A DNA stretch of 64,000 nt, taken from assembly GCF_040438925.1 (NCBI RefSeq), contig NZ_CP159258.1:248001-312000 (forward strand), given 5' to 3'. Positions within the stretch are counted from its first letter, which is position 1. Every line of letters begins with the position of its first letter. The stretch comes from Pseudomonas sp. MYb327 (GTDB lineage Bacteria > Pseudomonadota > Gammaproteobacteria > Pseudomonadales > Pseudomonadaceae). The notes under the pieces were generated by a model. The model worked only from the letters and a program-made list of their open reading frames with translations, searched no databases and was not told the DNA's origin. Positions 28,251-39,552 of the stretch are shown here, piece after piece. The translations under genes were made by a program, and so were the position numbers.

Positions 28251-30986
28251 ATGTTTGCGCCTTTGTTAAAGAAACTTTTTGGAAGCAAGAACGAGCGTGA
28301 AGTCAAACGCATGCTCAAGACGGTGCAATTCGTCAATGCCTTCGAAGAGCAAATGGTGGCCCTTTCGGACGATCAATTGCGTGCCAAGACGGATGAGTTC
28401 AAGGCCCGCATCGCCAAAGGGGAAACCCTCGACAAGCTGCTGCCAGAAGCCTTCGCGGTCGCCCGCGAAGCCGGCAAGCGCGTCATGGGTATGCGCCACT
28501 TCGATGTCCAGCTGATCGGCGGCATGACCTTGCATGAAGGCAAGATCGCCGAGATGCGTACCGGTGAAGGCAAGACCCTGGTGGCAACACTGGGCGTTTA
28601 CCTCAACGCATTGTCCGGCAAGGGCGTGCACGTTGTGACGGTGAACGACTACCTGGCCCGTCGTGACGCCAACTGGATGCGTCCGCTCTACGAATTCCTC
28701 GGCCTGACGGTCGGCGTGGTCACGCCGTTCCAGCCGCCGGAAGAAAAGCGCGCTGCCTACGCCGCCGACATCACGTACGGCACCAACAACGAATTCGGTT
28801 TCGATTACCTGCGCGACAACATGGCGTTCAGCATGGAAGAAAAATTCCAGCGCGAACTCAATTTTGCCGTGATCGACGAAGTTGACTCCATCCTCATCGA
28901 CGAAGCTCGTACTCCGCTGATCATTTCCGGTCAGGCCGAGGACAGCTCCAAGCTGTACATCGAGATCAACAAGTTGATCCCGCAGCTGGAATTGCACGTT
29001 GAGGAAGTCGAAGGCGAAGTCACCAAGGCTGGCCACTTCACCGTTGACGAGAAGACCCGTCAGGTCGAGCTCAACGAAGCCGGTCACCAGTACGTCGAAG
29101 AAACCCTCACCCGCATCGGCCTGCTGGCTGAAGGCGAGAGCCTGTACTCGGCGCATAACCTGAGCCTGCTGACTCACGTTTATGCCGGTCTGCGTGCGCA
29201 CAAACTGTTCAACCGCAACATCGAATACATCGTGCAAGACGGCCAGGTTGTCCTGGTCGACGAACACACCGGTCGTACCATGCCGGGCCGTCGTTTGTCC
29301 GAAGGCCTGCACCAGGCCATCGAAGCCAAGGAAAACCTGAACATCCAGGCCGAAAGCCAAACCCTGGCATCGACCACGTTCCAGAACTACTTCCGTCTGT
29401 ACAACAAACTGTCCGGCATGACCGGTACGGCCGACACCGAAGCGTTCGAGTTCCATCAGATCTATGGCCTGCAGGTCATGGTCATTCCACCGAACAAGCC
29501 GTTGGCCCGTAAGGACTACAACGACCTGGTGTTCCTGACTGCCGAAGAGAAATACGCGGCAATCGTCGCCGACATCAAGGAAAGCATGGCCGCAGGCCGT
29601 CCGGTGCTGGTGGGTACTGCCACCATCGAAACCTCCGAGCACATGTCCAGTCTGCTCGTGAAGGAAGGCATCGAACACAAGGTTCTGAACGCCAAGTTCC
29701 ACGAAAAAGAAGCCGAGATCATCGCTCAGGCCGGTCGCCCAGGCGCACTGACCATCGCTACCAACATGGCCGGTCGTGGTACCGACATCCTGTTGGGCGG
29801 TAACTGGGAAGTGGAAGTGGCTTCGCTGGAAGACCCGACCCCTGAGCAGATTGCCCAGATCAAGGCCGACTGGCAGAAACGTCACCAGCAAGTGCTCGAG
29901 TCGGGCGGTTTGCAGGTGATCGCGTCCGAGCGTCACGAATCGCGCCGTATCGACAACCAGTTGCGGGGTCGTGCGGGTCGTCAGGGTGACGCCGGTTCCA
30001 GCCGTTTCTACCTTTCGCTGGAAGACAGCCTGATGCGCATCTTCGCCTCTGACCGGGTGAAGAACTTCATGAAAGCCCTGGGCATGCAGCCTGGCGAAGC
30101 GATCGAGCACCGCATGGTGACCAACGCCATCGAAAAGGCTCAGCGCAAGGTTGAAGGTCGTAACTTCGACATTCGTAAGCAACTGCTCGAGTTCGACGAC
30201 GTCAACAACGAACAACGTAAAGTGATTTATCACATGCGTAACACGTTGCTGGCCGCCGACAACATCGGTGAAACCATCGCCGACTTCCGCCAGGACGTAC
30301 TCAACGCCACTGTCAGCGCGCACATTCCGCCGCAATCGCTGCCTGAGCAGTGGGACGTGGCCGGTCTGGAAGCCGCGTTGCAGAGCGACTTCGGTGTGGC
30401 GCTGCCAATCCAGCAATGGCTCGACGAAGACGATCACCTGTACGAAGAAACCCTGCGTGAGAAGCTGATGCAGGAGCTCATGGCGGCGTACAACGAGAAA
30501 GAAGACCAGGCGGGCGCCGAAGCGCTGCGCACCTTCGAGAAGCAAATCGTTCTGCGCGTGCTGGACGACCTGTGGAAAGACCACCTGTCGACCATGGATC
30601 ACCTGCGTCACGGTATCCACTTGCGTGGTTACGCCCAGAAGAACCCGAAGCAGGAATACAAGCGCGAGTCGTTCACGCTGTTCTCCGAGCTGCTGGATTC
30701 GATCAAGCGCGACTCGATCCGTGTGCTGTCGCATGTTCAGGTTCGCCGCGAAGATCCGGTCGAAGAAGAGGCGCGCCTGCGTCAGGAAGCCGAAGCACTG
30801 GCAGCACGCATGCAGTTCCTGCATGAAGAGGCTCCTGGTCTGGAGCAGCCGGAAGTGTTGGGTGAAGAGGTCGATGTGGCCCTCGCCACCGCACCGGTTC
30901 GCAACGAGCAGAAGCTGGGTCGCAACGAGCTGTGCTACTGCGGTTCGGGCAAGAAATTCAAGCATTGCCACGGGCAGATCCAGTAA
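28251..30986 (+). CDS. secA: Preprotein translocase ATPase SecA
   Basis: 911 residues. The motor of the Sec pathway couples ATP hydrolysis to export through SecYEG. Walker A ([13 protein letters not shown]) is near residue 104 and the DEAD-type box ([21 protein letters not shown]) near 210. The second nucleotide-binding fold carries [16 protein letters not shown] and the arginine region [25 protein letters not shown]. The C-terminal zinc motif [13 protein letters not shown], which binds SecB and phospholipid, is intact. ATG 28251 matches the family start [14 protein letters not shown]. Confidence 0.99.
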   Translation: MFAPLLKKLFGSKNEREVKRMLKTVQFVNAFEEQMVALSDDQLRAKTDEFKARIAKGETLDKLLPEAFAVAREAGKRVMGMRHFDVQLIGGMTLHEGKIAEMRTGEGKTLVATLGVYLNALSGKGVHVVTVNDYLARRDANWMRPLYEFLGLTVGVVTPFQPPEEKRAAYAADITYGTNNEFGFDYLRDNMAFSMEEKFQRELNFAVIDEVDSILIDEARTPLIISGQAEDSSKLYIEINKLIPQLELHVEEVEGEVTKAGHFTVDEKTRQVELNEAGHQYVEETLTRIGLLAEGESLYSAHNLSLLTHVYAGLRAHKLFNRNIEYIVQDGQVVLVDEHTGRTMPGRRLSEGLHQAIEAKENLNIQAESQTLASTTFQNYFRLYNKLSGMTGTADTEAFEFHQIYGLQVMVIPPNKPLARKDYNDLVFLTAEEKYAAIVADIKESMAAGRPVLVGTATIETSEHMSSLLVKEGIEHKVLNAKFHEKEAEIIAQAGRPGALTIATNMAGRGTDILLGGNWEVEVASLEDPTPEQIAQIKADWQKRHQQVLESGGLQVIASERHESRRIDNQLRGRAGRQGDAGSSRFYLSLEDSLMRIFASDRVKNFMKALGMQPGEAIEHRMVTNAIEKAQRKVEGRNFDIRKQLLEFDDVNNEQRKVIYHMRNTLLAADNIGETIADFRQDVLNATVSAHIPPQSLPEQWDVAGLEAALQSDFGVALPIQQWLDEDDHLYEETLREKLMQELMAAYNEKEDQAGAEALRTFEKQIVLRVLDDLWKDHLSTMDHLRHGIHLRGYAQKNPKQEYKRESFTLFSELLDSIKRDSIRVLSHVQVRREDPVEEEARLRQEAEALAARMQFLHEEAPGLEQPEVLGEEVDVALATAPVRNEQKLGRNELCYCGSGKKFKHCHGQIQ

Positions 30987-31013
30987 AACCCGTTTCAATC
31001 GCTGAAATACCCG

Positions 31014-31046
31014 CGCCGCGACCGGCCTATGCCGTCGCGGCGTTTT
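31014..31046 (+). terminator. Rho-independent terminator after secA
   Basis: A 9-bp GC-rich stem CGCCGCGAC / GTCGCGGCG is followed by TTTT, 28 bases after the secA stop. Confidence 0.75.
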
Positions 31047-31107
31047 GCCATTCAAACCACCGCTCTTCCTGAAGCGGTGCAGACATCATCTATTAAGGAG
31101 CGCATTC

Positions 31108-32325
31108 ATGGCTGTTGGTCTTGGTCCTTTGCCAACGTTGCACCCGGTTGCCGGATTTGAACTCGGTATTGCCTCGGCCGGTATCAAGCGCCCGGGGCGC
31201 AAGGATGTTGTGGTCATGCGTTGTGCCGAAGGCTCGACGGTGGCGGGCGTGTTCACCCTGAACGCCTTTTGCGCCGCTCCGGTGATCCTGGCCAAGCAAC
31301 GTGTGCAAGGCCCGGTGCGTTACCTGTTGACCAACACCGGCAATGCCAACGCCGGTACTGGCGAGCCAGGCCTGGCCGCCGCCGAGCGCACCTGCGCCAA
31401 ACTGGCCGAGCTTACGGGTGTTGACGCCAGCCTGGTGCTGCCGTACTCCACCGGCGTGATCGGCGAGCCACTGCCGGTCGAGAAAATCGAAGGGGCACTG
31501 CAAGCCGCCCTCGACGACCTGTCGGTTAATAACTGGGAAGCGGCCGCCACCGGCATCATGACCACCGACACCCTGCCTAAAGGTGCCAGCCGCCAGTTCC
31601 AGCATGATGGCGTGACCATCACTGTCACCGGCATCAGCAAAGGTGCGGGCATGATTCGCCCGAACATGGCCACCATGCTCGGCTACATCGCCACCGACGC
31701 CAAAGTCTCCCGCGACGTGCTGCAAAACCTGTTGCTGGATGGCGCCAACAAGTCGTTCAACCGCATCACCATCGACGGCGACACCTCGACCAACGACTGC
31801 TGCATGCTGATCGCCACCGGTCAGGCTGCACTGCCGGAAATCACCCGGGCCGAAGGCGAGCTGTTCGCCAAATTGAAGCAAGCAGTGTTCGAAGTGTGCA
31901 TGGACGTGGCCCAGGCCATCGTTCGCGACGGCGAAGGCGCGACCAAATTCGTTACCGTTGAAGTCAACGGCGGCGGCAATCACCAGGAATGCCTGGACGT
32001 CGGCTACACCGTGGCCCACTCGCCGCTGATCAAGACTGCGCTGTTTGCCTCCGACCCGAACTGGGGCCGCATCCTGGCCGCCGTTGGCCGTGCCGGCGTA
32101 CCGAATCTGGACGTGGGCAAGATCGACGTGTTCCTTGGCGAAGTGTGCATCGCCAGCCGTGGCGCCCGTGCCGCGACCTATACCGAAGCCCAGGGCGCGG
32201 CCGTGATGCAACAGGAAGAAATCACGATTCGTATCGAATTGGGTCGCGGCGATTGCAGCGAAACAATCTGGACCACCGATTTGTCCCACGAGTACGTGAA
32301 GATCAACGCCGAGTACCGTACTTAA
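31108..32325 (+). CDS. argJ: Bifunctional ornithine acetyltransferase / N-acetylglutamate synthase
   Basis: 405 residues. It recycles the acetyl group from N-acetylornithine to glutamate in cyclic arginine synthesis. The conserved autocleavage site is visible in NMATMLGYIATDA, with the nucleophile at Thr189, so the precursor should split into alpha and beta chains. AAGGAG at 31095-31100 fixes ATG 31108; the upstream in-frame ATG lies in the terminator region. Followed by a REP element. Confidence 0.97.
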   Translation: MAVGLGPLPTLHPVAGFELGIASAGIKRPGRKDVVVMRCAEGSTVAGVFTLNAFCAAPVILAKQRVQGPVRYLLTNTGNANAGTGEPGLAAAERTCAKLAELTGVDASLVLPYSTGVIGEPLPVEKIEGALQAALDDLSVNNWEAAATGIMTTDTLPKGASRQFQHDGVTITVTGISKGAGMIRPNMATMLGYIATDAKVSRDVLQNLLLDGANKSFNRITIDGDTSTNDCCMLIATGQAALPEITRAEGELFAKLKQAVFEVCMDVAQAIVRDGEGATKFVTVEVNGGGNHQECLDVGYTVAHSPLIKTALFASDPNWGRILAAVGRAGVPNLDVGKIDVFLGEVCIASRGARAATYTEAQGAAVMQQEEITIRIELGRGDCSETIWTTDLSHEYVKINAEYRT

Positions 32326-32350
32326 GTCCGCATAAAAACTGCGCATAACC

Positions 32351-32455
32351 TGTAGGAGCCGGCTCGCCGGCGAAAGCGTTCAACACCGCGACAGCGGTGT
32401 TGAGGGCGCGACTGCTATCGCTGGCAAGTCGGATCGCCGCACCGCAGCTCCTACA
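32351..32455. repeat. REP doublet (REPIN), diverged
   Basis: TGTAGGAGC at one end and GCTCCTACA at the other, with imperfect inner arms and an additional hairpin CAACACCGC/GCGGTGTTG in the middle. More diverged than the other copies. Confidence 0.75.
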
Positions 32456-32486
32456 GGATTCTTTATTTGCTTGAGGACGCCCGAAC

Positions 32487-33119
32487 ATGAGCCTCCACCT
32501 GATCATCGGCGACAAACTGCATTCCTCCTGGTCCCTGCGCGGCGCCCTGGCCCTTGATCTGGCCGGCGTTTCCTACACCGAAGAGCTGATCAAGCTGAAC
32601 CAGCCGGATACACGCGAGCGCCTGCTCAAGCATTCGCCGACCGCTAAAGTCCCGCTGTTGAAAACCAAACACGGCACCATCGCCGATTCCCTGGCAATTG
32701 CAGAGTACCTGGCAGAACAGTTCCCGGACGCAGCACTCTGGCCCCAAGACGTTGGCGCCCGTGCCCAGGCACGTTCGGCATGCGCGCAGATGCACAGCGG
32801 ATTCTTCGCCATGCGCGGCAACATGCCGTTCGACCTGAGCCATGATGCACCGCTGTCACCGGTTCCGGCTGATGTACAAGCGGACGTTGAGCGCATGCTG
32901 GCCCTGTGGGCCGAGTGCCGCGCCGCGGCTACTGAAAGTGGTCCATACCTGTTTGGCCGTAAAACCCTCGCCGATGCGTTCTTCGCCCCGATCGCCGTAC
33001 GCCTGCGCACCTATCAGGTGAAACTGCCCGAGGCTGACGAAGCCTATGTTGAAACCATCTACCAATGGCCGGCCTTCAAGGCTTGGCAAGAAGCTGGACT
33101 GGAGGAAATCGAGCGGTGA
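32487..33119 (+). CDS. Glutathione S-transferase family protein
   Basis: 210 residues. The N-terminal thioredoxin-like domain has a serine-type glutathione site (DKLHSSWSLRGALAL) and the cis-Pro/ESD-like region (TAKVPLLKTKHGTIADSLAIAEYL), followed by an all-helical domain. Substrate unknown. Its TGA overlaps the mutT start (GTGA), so the two are co-translated. From memory the same neighbourhood (secA, argJ, GST, mutT) occurs in P. aeruginosa. Confidence 0.93.
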   Translation: MSLHLIIGDKLHSSWSLRGALALDLAGVSYTEELIKLNQPDTRERLLKHSPTAKVPLLKTKHGTIADSLAIAEYLAEQFPDAALWPQDVGARAQARSACAQMHSGFFAMRGNMPFDLSHDAPLSPVPADVQADVERMLALWAECRAAATESGPYLFGRKTLADAFFAPIAVRLRTYQVKLPEADEAYVETIYQWPAFKAWQEAGLEEIER

Positions 33120-34060
33120 AAAGAGTTCATGTAGCCGCTGCCGTCATTCGTGATGGCAGTGGCAAAATCCTCATCGCCCGCCGCGCCGATACCCAGCATC
33201 AGGGCGGTTTGTGGGAATTCCCCGGTGGCAAGGTTGAGGCCGACGAGTCGGTCGAGGCCGCCCTGGCCCGCGAGCTGCACGAAGAGCTTGGCATCGTGGT
33301 CAGCGCGGCGCGCCCGTTAATCAAGGTCCGCCACGATTACCCGGACAAGCAGGTGTTGCTGGATGTCTGGGAGGTCTCGGCGTTCACTGGCGAACCTCAC
33401 GGTGCCGAGGGCCAGCCACTGGCCTGGGTGACGGCGCGTGAGTTGTCGAGCTACGAGTTCCCCGAGGCCAACCGGCCTATCGTCGCTGCCGCGCGGTTGC
33501 CCGAGCAATACTTGATCACCCCGGAAGACCTGGAAACTCCAGCGTTGCTGCGCGGTATTCAGAAAGCCATCGCCGGTGGTATCAAGCTTATCCAGCTGCG
33601 CGCGCCCAACGGTTACGATCCGAAATACCGTGATCTGGCGGTGGATGCCGTGGGACTGTGTGCAGGCAAGGCGCAGTTGATGATCAAGGGGCCGTTCGAA
33701 TGGCTGGGGGATTTTCCCTCCGCCGGTTGGCACATCACCTCGGCACAATTGCGCAAGTACGCGGCTGCCGGTCGGCCGCTGCCAGCATCGCGCTGGTTGG
33801 CTGCATCCTGTCATAACGCTGAAGAGCTGGCATTGGCCGAGGAGATGGGTGTCGACTTCGTGACCTTGTCGCCGGTGCAGCCAACGTTGACTCATCCGGG
33901 CGCTCAGCCGCTGGGCTGGGAGCAGGCTTCGACCTTGATCGAGGGTTTCAGCAAGCCGGTGTTTTTGCTCGGTGGCGTTGGTCCGGCGGAAGTTGAGAAA
34001 GCCTGGGCGGCAGGTGCCCAGGGTGTGGCGGGGATTCGGGCGTTTTGGCCTGAAGCCTGA
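33116..34060 (+). CDS. mutT: Nudix hydrolase fused to a thiamine-phosphate-synthase-like domain (MutT)
   Basis: 314 residues in two parts. Residues 1-130 are a MutT-type Nudix domain with a complete Nudix box (GKVEADESVEAALARELHEELGI), expected to hydrolyse 8-oxo-dGTP and similar. Residues about 140-310 are a TenI/ThiE-like TIM barrel (IKLIQLRAPN, VDFVTLSPVQPTLTHPG, LLGGVGPAEVEKAWAAGAQGVAGIRAFW). GTG 33116 overlaps the upstream stop and has GGAGGA ahead. The fusion is common in gamma-proteobacteria, but the barrel lacks obvious evidence of thiamine synthesis. Confidence 0.93.
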   Translation: MKRVHVAAAVIRDGSGKILIARRADTQHQGGLWEFPGGKVEADESVEAALARELHEELGIVVSAARPLIKVRHDYPDKQVLLDVWEVSAFTGEPHGAEGQPLAWVTARELSSYEFPEANRPIVAAARLPEQYLITPEDLETPALLRGIQKAIAGGIKLIQLRAPNGYDPKYRDLAVDAVGLCAGKAQLMIKGPFEWLGDFPSAGWHITSAQLRKYAAAGRPLPASRWLAASCHNAEELALAEEMGVDFVTLSPVQPTLTHPGAQPLGWEQASTLIEGFSKPVFLLGGVGPAEVEKAWAAGAQGVAGIRAFWPEA

Positions 34061-34082
34061 TCCCTCGGTGATATTGCAGGCC

Positions 34083-34165
34083 CCATCGCGGGCAAGCCCG
34101 CTCCTACAGTTGACCGAGTTTTTACCTAAAATTCGATCACGGTGGGAGCGGGCAGGCCCGCGATG
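34083..34165. repeat. REP doublet (REPIN), GCGGGC subtype
   Basis: Arms CATCGCGGGCAAGCCCGCTC and GAGCGGGCAGGCCCGCGATG face each other over an AT-rich spacer. It lies between the convergent mutT and cobalamin adenosyltransferase genes. The core differs from the GCTGGCAAGCCAGC type found elsewhere in the window. Confidence 0.88.
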
Positions 34166-34184
34166 AGTGCCTGACAGGCGCCGA

Positions 34185-34766
34185 CTAAACCTGAGGCTTC
34201 GCCGCAGCCTGCCAGAGTATTTCCGCAACCCCCTGACGCTTGGCAATCACCCGAGCCACCACAAACAACAAATCCGACAACCGATTGATATACGCCAACC
34301 CCACCCCGGCCAAGGGTTCGACTGCATTCAAGTGCTGACACCGGCGCTCGGCACTGCGGGCCAGGCTGCGGCAGACGTGGGCCTGGGCAATCAACATCGA
34401 GCCACCTGGCAAAATGAAGTTCTCCAGCGGCCCCAGCTCCTCATTCCACACATCAATCGCCGCTTCCAGGCGTTCAATTTCCACGACGGTCAACGCCTGA
34501 TACTCCGGCATCGCCAGTTCACCACCGAGGTCGAACAACCGGTGCTGACAGGGTGCCAATACCTCGATCACCTCCTGCAGTCCCGGATAACTTGCGCTTT
34601 CAGACGCAAGCCCCGCCAACAGTACGCCTACCTGGCTGTTCAACGTATCGACTTCACCAATGGCCTCGATCCGTGGGTGGTCCTTGGGTACACGACGGCC
34701 GTCGCCCAAGCCGGTTTCGCCTTTATCGCCGGTGCGGGTGTAAATCTTCGACAAGCGAAAGCCCAT
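34185..34766 (-). CDS. ATP:cob(I)alamin adenosyltransferase (PduO type)
   Basis: 193 residues from ATG 34766 (MGFRLSKIYTRTGDKGETGL). It transfers the adenosyl group from ATP to cob(I)alamin to make coenzyme B12. The ATP-binding N-terminus TRTGDKGETGL and the helical-bundle motifs (LPGGSMLIAQAHVCRSLARSAERR, YINRLSDLLFVVAR) are those of the PduO family. It starts two bases after the stop of the upstream histidine kinase, so translation is coupled although the functions look unrelated. Confidence 0.93.
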   Translation of the reverse strand: MGFRLSKIYTRTGDKGETGLGDGRRVPKDHPRIEAIGEVDTLNSQVGVLLAGLASESASYPGLQEVIEVLAPCQHRLFDLGGELAMPEYQALTVVEIERLEAAIDVWNEELGPLENFILPGGSMLIAQAHVCRSLARSAERRCQHLNAVEPLAGVGLAYINRLSDLLFVVARVIAKRQGVAEILWQAAAKPQV

Positions 34767-34768
34767 GG

Positions 34769-36805
34769 TTACCTCGTTAGCTGATTGTGTTCTTGGGAGA
34801 CGAGCGGGGTGCCCGACAAGGGCAGGCGCAGGGTGAAGCAAGTGCCTTGGCCCAGGGTCGATTGCACTTCCATCTGGCCCTTGTGGTTATTGGTGATGAT
34901 GAAGTACGACACGGACAGTCCGAGCCCGGTGCCCTGGCCGATCTCCTTGGTGGTGAAAAACGGCTCGAAGGTGCGCTTGCGCACGTTTTCGCTCATGCCG
35001 ATGCCATTGTCCTCGACCTGGATTTCCGCCCAGGGCGGATTCAGTCTGGTGCGCAGAGTGATCCGCCCCGGCTCGCTGTCGTCTTCACGCTGGTGAATGG
35101 CTTGCGCAGCGTTTTTCAGCAGATTCAGTAGAACTTGCTCCAATTCGTTGGCGGTGCCAGGCACCGGGCCGAGCGCAGGATCGAACTGACGGATGATTGC
35201 CTGCCCCTTGAAGTCGAAACCGATCGCCAGGTCGAAGTCGTTACCGGCGATTTCCACTGCTTGATCGATCAGCGCCGGCAGGTCGCACGGAGCCATTTGC
35301 CGAGTGCTGCGGCGGCTGAAACTGAGCATGTGGGTGACAATTTTCGCCGCCCGTGCGCCGGCCTGCTGAATACCGTCCAGTAGCTGCGGCACTTCCCGCG
35401 CTTGCAGGTAGTCGTTGACCGTCTCTAGCTCGACGCCGATTTGCTCGGCCTGCTCAAGGTTCTTCGGCAGTTCCGGTGACAGGCGTCGGCGAATATTCTG
35501 TACGTTGTGCAGGATCGCGCCCAGCGGGTTGTTAATTTCGTGGGCCATGCCAGCGGCGAGGCCGCCGACGGACAGCATTTTCTCCGACTGCACCATCATT
35601 TCTTCAAGGGACAGGCGCTGGGTGATGTCGTCGATTCGGATCACCACACCACGCCCGGCACCGCCCATCAGCGGGTAGAAGGTCAAGGCGTAGTGTTTGG
35701 GTTCATCGTCCTTGATCCAGGTCACGCGCTCGATCTTGGCCACGGTGTGTTGTTCAACGGTCTGCTTGAGTTGCGGCAGAAACGGCTTGAGCGGTTCGAA
35801 AGCGAGGAAGATCGGTTGGTTGAGGGCTTCGTCCAGGCGCGTGCCGGAAAGGGCGCTGGCCTCCTGATTCCATTGCGTCACGTAGAGCTGCTCGTCGAGG
35901 GCAATCAGCGCTGAAGGCATGGAGTCAATGATGCTGTTGAGGTAGTTCTGGAAGCCGGTGAGTTTCTTCTCGATCTTGCTGCGCACCTGGACTTCGAGTT
36001 CCAGTTTACGATTGGTGTGGCGGGTTTCTTCGGCCAGCCCTTGGGCCTGGTCATAAGCGGCCTGGGAGTCGTCCCGCGCCCGTTTCAGCTGCTGTTCCCG
36101 TGCCTCGATGCGCGAAAGCATGGTGTTGAACGCTTCGGCGAGGCTGCCGATTTCGTCATGGTTACCCCGGGAGGCACGCAGGGCGTAGTTCTCTTCGCGG
36201 GTCACCTGTCGGGACAACTCTTCGAGTTGATGAATCGGCCGGGTGATCAGGCGTTTGATCTGCCGGGCGATGATCAGCCACAACAGCACACTGAAGATCA
36301 GGATGCCGAGGCTGGCGGTCAGGGTCCCGGTGTAGAACGCCATCGGCAGTTCGCTGCTGGCCACCAGGAGTAGATGGCCTGGCGCGGTGCCGGGGCGGGG
36401 CAGGGTGATCACTTGATTGCTGCGAAATTCGGTGGCTTGCCAGGACTCGATATGCCGGTAGCGCGATGGCAGGTTCAGATGATCGCCATGCTGCAACTGC
36501 GCCAGGCGCTCGCCCTTGCCGTCATACAGCGCGGCCGCGCGCAGGGGGGAATAGCTGTTGAGTTCATCGAGCAAGCGTTGTGCGCTTTGCGGCGACTCCA
36601 GCGCCTGGTCCACGAGGCTTGGATTGGACACCAGTCGGCCGATGGTCTGGAGCGCCTGGGGCGCCATGCTTTCCTGGGAAATGTAATACGCGGCGCTGAT
36701 AAACGTGAGGTTGGCGACCAGCAAAACGGTGGTCAACAGCACCAACAGGGCGGCCAGGAGTTTCTGGCCGACAGGAAGATTTTCAAGGCGCTGGCGCAAT
36801 GGCAT
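34769..36805 (-). CDS. Membrane sensor histidine kinase with HAMP and PAS domains
   Basis: 678 residues. One membrane helix is at about 14-38, followed by a periplasmic domain to about 170, a second helix (ILIFSVLLWLIIARQI), HAMP, a coiled coil, PAS (about 285-400), HisKA with the phospho-acceptor His in GLAAGMAHEINNPLGAILHN, and HATPase with N box LLNLLKNAAQAI and G boxes VEDNGIGM and GQGTGLGLSVSYFI. No response regulator adjoins it, so it is an orphan here. It resembles, by position beside panE and mutT, the kinase I recall as PA4398 in P. aeruginosa. Confidence 0.92.
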   Translation of the reverse strand: MPLRQRLENLPVGQKLLAALLVLLTTVLLVANLTFISAAYYISQESMAPQALQTIGRLVSNPSLVDQALESPQSAQRLLDELNSYSPLRAAALYDGKGERLAQLQHGDHLNLPSRYRHIESWQATEFRSNQVITLPRPGTAPGHLLLVASSELPMAFYTGTLTASLGILIFSVLLWLIIARQIKRLITRPIHQLEELSRQVTREENYALRASRGNHDEIGSLAEAFNTMLSRIEAREQQLKRARDDSQAAYDQAQGLAEETRHTNRKLELEVQVRSKIEKKLTGFQNYLNSIIDSMPSALIALDEQLYVTQWNQEASALSGTRLDEALNQPIFLAFEPLKPFLPQLKQTVEQHTVAKIERVTWIKDDEPKHYALTFYPLMGGAGRGVVIRIDDITQRLSLEEMMVQSEKMLSVGGLAAGMAHEINNPLGAILHNVQNIRRRLSPELPKNLEQAEQIGVELETVNDYLQAREVPQLLDGIQQAGARAAKIVTHMLSFSRRSTRQMAPCDLPALIDQAVEIAGNDFDLAIGFDFKGQAIIRQFDPALGPVPGTANELEQVLLNLLKNAAQAIHQREDDSEPGRITLRTRLNPPWAEIQVEDNGIGMSENVRKRTFEPFFTTKEIGQGTGLGLSVSYFIITNNHKGQMEVQSTLGQGTCFTLRLPLSGTPLVSQEHNQLTR

Positions 36806-36850
36806 TGGGTAATTCGCTGCGAAGGAACAAGTGGGCAGCGTAGCCGCTGC

Positions 36851-37849
<999 letters not shown>

Positions 37850-37902
37850 TTACCGCAAGCCAGGCGTGCTCCATTGGCGCGCCTTTTATTTGGAGAGATT
37901 AC

Positions 37903-38388
37903 ATGCCGTCGTTCGACGTGGTATCCGAACTGGACAAACACGAAGTCACCAACGCGGTCGAGAACGCCGTCAAGGAACTCGATCGTCGTTATGACCTGAA
38001 AGGCAAAGGCAGCTTCGAGTTCAAGGAAAAGGACCTGACCGTCAACCTGACCGCCGAAGCGGATTTTCAGCTCGAAGCGATGATTGAGATCCTCAAGCTG
38101 GCACTGGTCAAGCGCAAGATCGACGTGCAGTGCCTTGAAGTCAAGGATGCCTATGCATCGGGCAAGCTGATGAAGCAGGAAGCGGTCCTCAAGGAAGGCA
38201 TCGACAAAGAGCTGGCGAAGAAGATCGTCGCTCACGTCAAAGACGCCAAGCTCAAGGTGCAGGCCGCCATCCAGGGCGAGCAAGTGCGCATTACCGGCAA
38301 GAAGCGCGACGACTTGCAGGAAGCCATCGCAGCGCTGCGTGCCAAGACGTTCGATATGCCGCTGCAGTTCAACAACTTCCGCGACTGA
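37903..38388 (+). CDS. yajQ: YajQ family nucleotide-binding protein
   Basis: 161 residues, the family length. Opens [22 protein letters not shown] and contains [18 protein letters not shown] and the C-terminal [14 protein letters not shown] ending (here [10 protein letters not shown]). YajQ homologues have been reported to bind cyclic di-GMP in Xanthomonas and Pseudomonas, and earlier to bind nucleic acid. ATG 37903 has GGAGAG upstream. Confidence 0.96.
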   Translation: MPSFDVVSELDKHEVTNAVENAVKELDRRYDLKGKGSFEFKEKDLTVNLTAEADFQLEAMIEILKLALVKRKIDVQCLEVKDAYASGKLMKQEAVLKEGIDKELAKKIVAHVKDAKLKVQAAIQGEQVRITGKKRDDLQEAIAALRAKTFDMPLQFNNFRD

Positions 38389-38523
38389 CCTGCGGCGGGA
38401 ACCTCTCGGCGTTTTCGGCGTCCGAGGCCCAAGCAACGGCAGAAACGATCGATCCGGGCAGGTTCGGTTTTTTCTGCCGAATTTTTTTCGAGTGTCAGAT
38501 AGCCGCAAAGCAGGAGAACGTAC

Positions 38524-39366
38524 ATGGATTTAAATGCTGAAGTAGAAAACCTTGTCAAGGAATCCCAAACCTGGATTCCGATGATCATGGAATACGGCAG
38601 CCGCGTGCTGCTGGCAGTCCTCACCCTGGCCATCGGCTGGTGGTTAATCAATAAGGTCACGCAAAAGCTCGGTGGCCTGCTGGCCCTGCGTAACGCTGAT
38701 CTGGCCCTGCAAGGGTTCATCAGCAGCCTGGCGAACATCATCCTCAAAGTACTGCTGATCGTCAGTGTGGCGTCGATGATTGGTGTGGAAACCACTTCGT
38801 TCGTAGCGGCGATTGGTGCGGCGGGTCTGGCCATCGGCCTGGCTTTGCAGGGCAGCCTGGCGAACTTCGCTGGCGGCGTGCTGATTTTGCTGTTCCGTCC
38901 GTTTCGTATCGGTGACTGGATCGAAGCCCAGGGCGTTGCCGGTACCGTCGACAGCATCCAGATCTTCCACACCGTGCTGCGTACCGGCGACAACAAGACC
39001 ATCATCGTACCGAACGGCAACCTGTCGAACGGCATCATTACCAACACCAACCGTCAACCGACCCGCAAGGTGGTGTTTGATGTTGGCGTTGATTACGAAG
39101 CGGACCTGCAAAAGGCCCGTCAAGTATTGCTGGAACTGGCCAAGGATCCGCGCGTGTTGGCTGATCCGGAACCGCAGGCGGTCATCTCGACGCTGGGCGA
39201 CAGTTCGATCACTGTTTCCCTGCGCGTGTGGGTAAAGACTGCGGATTATTGGGATGTGATGTTCATGTTTAACGAGCAATCCCGTGATCGTTTGAAAACC
39301 GCCGGTATCGACATTCCATTTCCACAGCGGGTTGTTCGCGTGGTTCAGGAAGCAACAGTGCAGTAA
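38524..39366 (+). CDS. mscS: Mechanosensitive ion channel MscS family
   Basis: 280 residues, close to E. coli MscS (286). Three membrane helices lie in the first 130 residues. The pore helix TM3 is glycine/alanine-rich (AAIGAAGLAIGLALQGSLANFAGGVLILLFRPFRIGDWIEA), followed by the cytoplasmic beta and alpha/beta domains. It relieves turgor on osmotic downshift. AGGAGA precedes ATG 38524. Confidence 0.96.
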   Translation: MDLNAEVENLVKESQTWIPMIMEYGSRVLLAVLTLAIGWWLINKVTQKLGGLLALRNADLALQGFISSLANIILKVLLIVSVASMIGVETTSFVAAIGAAGLAIGLALQGSLANFAGGVLILLFRPFRIGDWIEAQGVAGTVDSIQIFHTVLRTGDNKTIIVPNGNLSNGIITNTNRQPTRKVVFDVGVDYEADLQKARQVLLELAKDPRVLADPEPQAVISTLGDSSITVSLRVWVKTADYWDVMFMFNEQSRDRLKTAGIDIPFPQRVVRVVQEATVQ

Positions 39367-39401
39367 GCCTTGTTTTATTAGTTGGTACTGACAGTAATGA
39401 G

Positions 39402-39432
39402 CCCAGGAGATTAATAGTCTCTTGGGTTTTTT
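39402..39432 (+). terminator. Rho-independent terminator after mscS
   Basis: CCCAGGAGA / TCTCTTGGG stem (one G-U pair) and a run of six T, 36 bases after the mscS stop. Confidence 0.85.
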
Positions 39433-39516
39433 ATGTCTTTCTATCAGTTCATTGAAAAAAGTTCTGATGTTATGCGGCGAAGTTGTTTGCTGGTGTATTC
39501 AGTATGTGGCAGGCAT

Positions 39517-39552
39517 AAAAAAACCGCCCACCTGGAAGGGTGGGCGGTTTTT
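39517..39552. terminator. Bidirectional terminator downstream of oprD
   Basis: ACCGCCCACC / GGTGGGCGGT stem with A-run on the left and T-run on the right. It serves oprD on the minus strand and can back up the mscS terminator. Confidence 0.88.

Noticed and set aside
28266..31055. 929-codon minus-strand ORF opposite secA
   Set aside because: It is the antisense shadow of secA, whose sequence is fully conserved; no ribosome site and no family match.
34720..34800. Cobalamin riboswitch before the adenosyltransferase
   Set aside because: The gene starts two bases after the kinase stop, so there is no leader.
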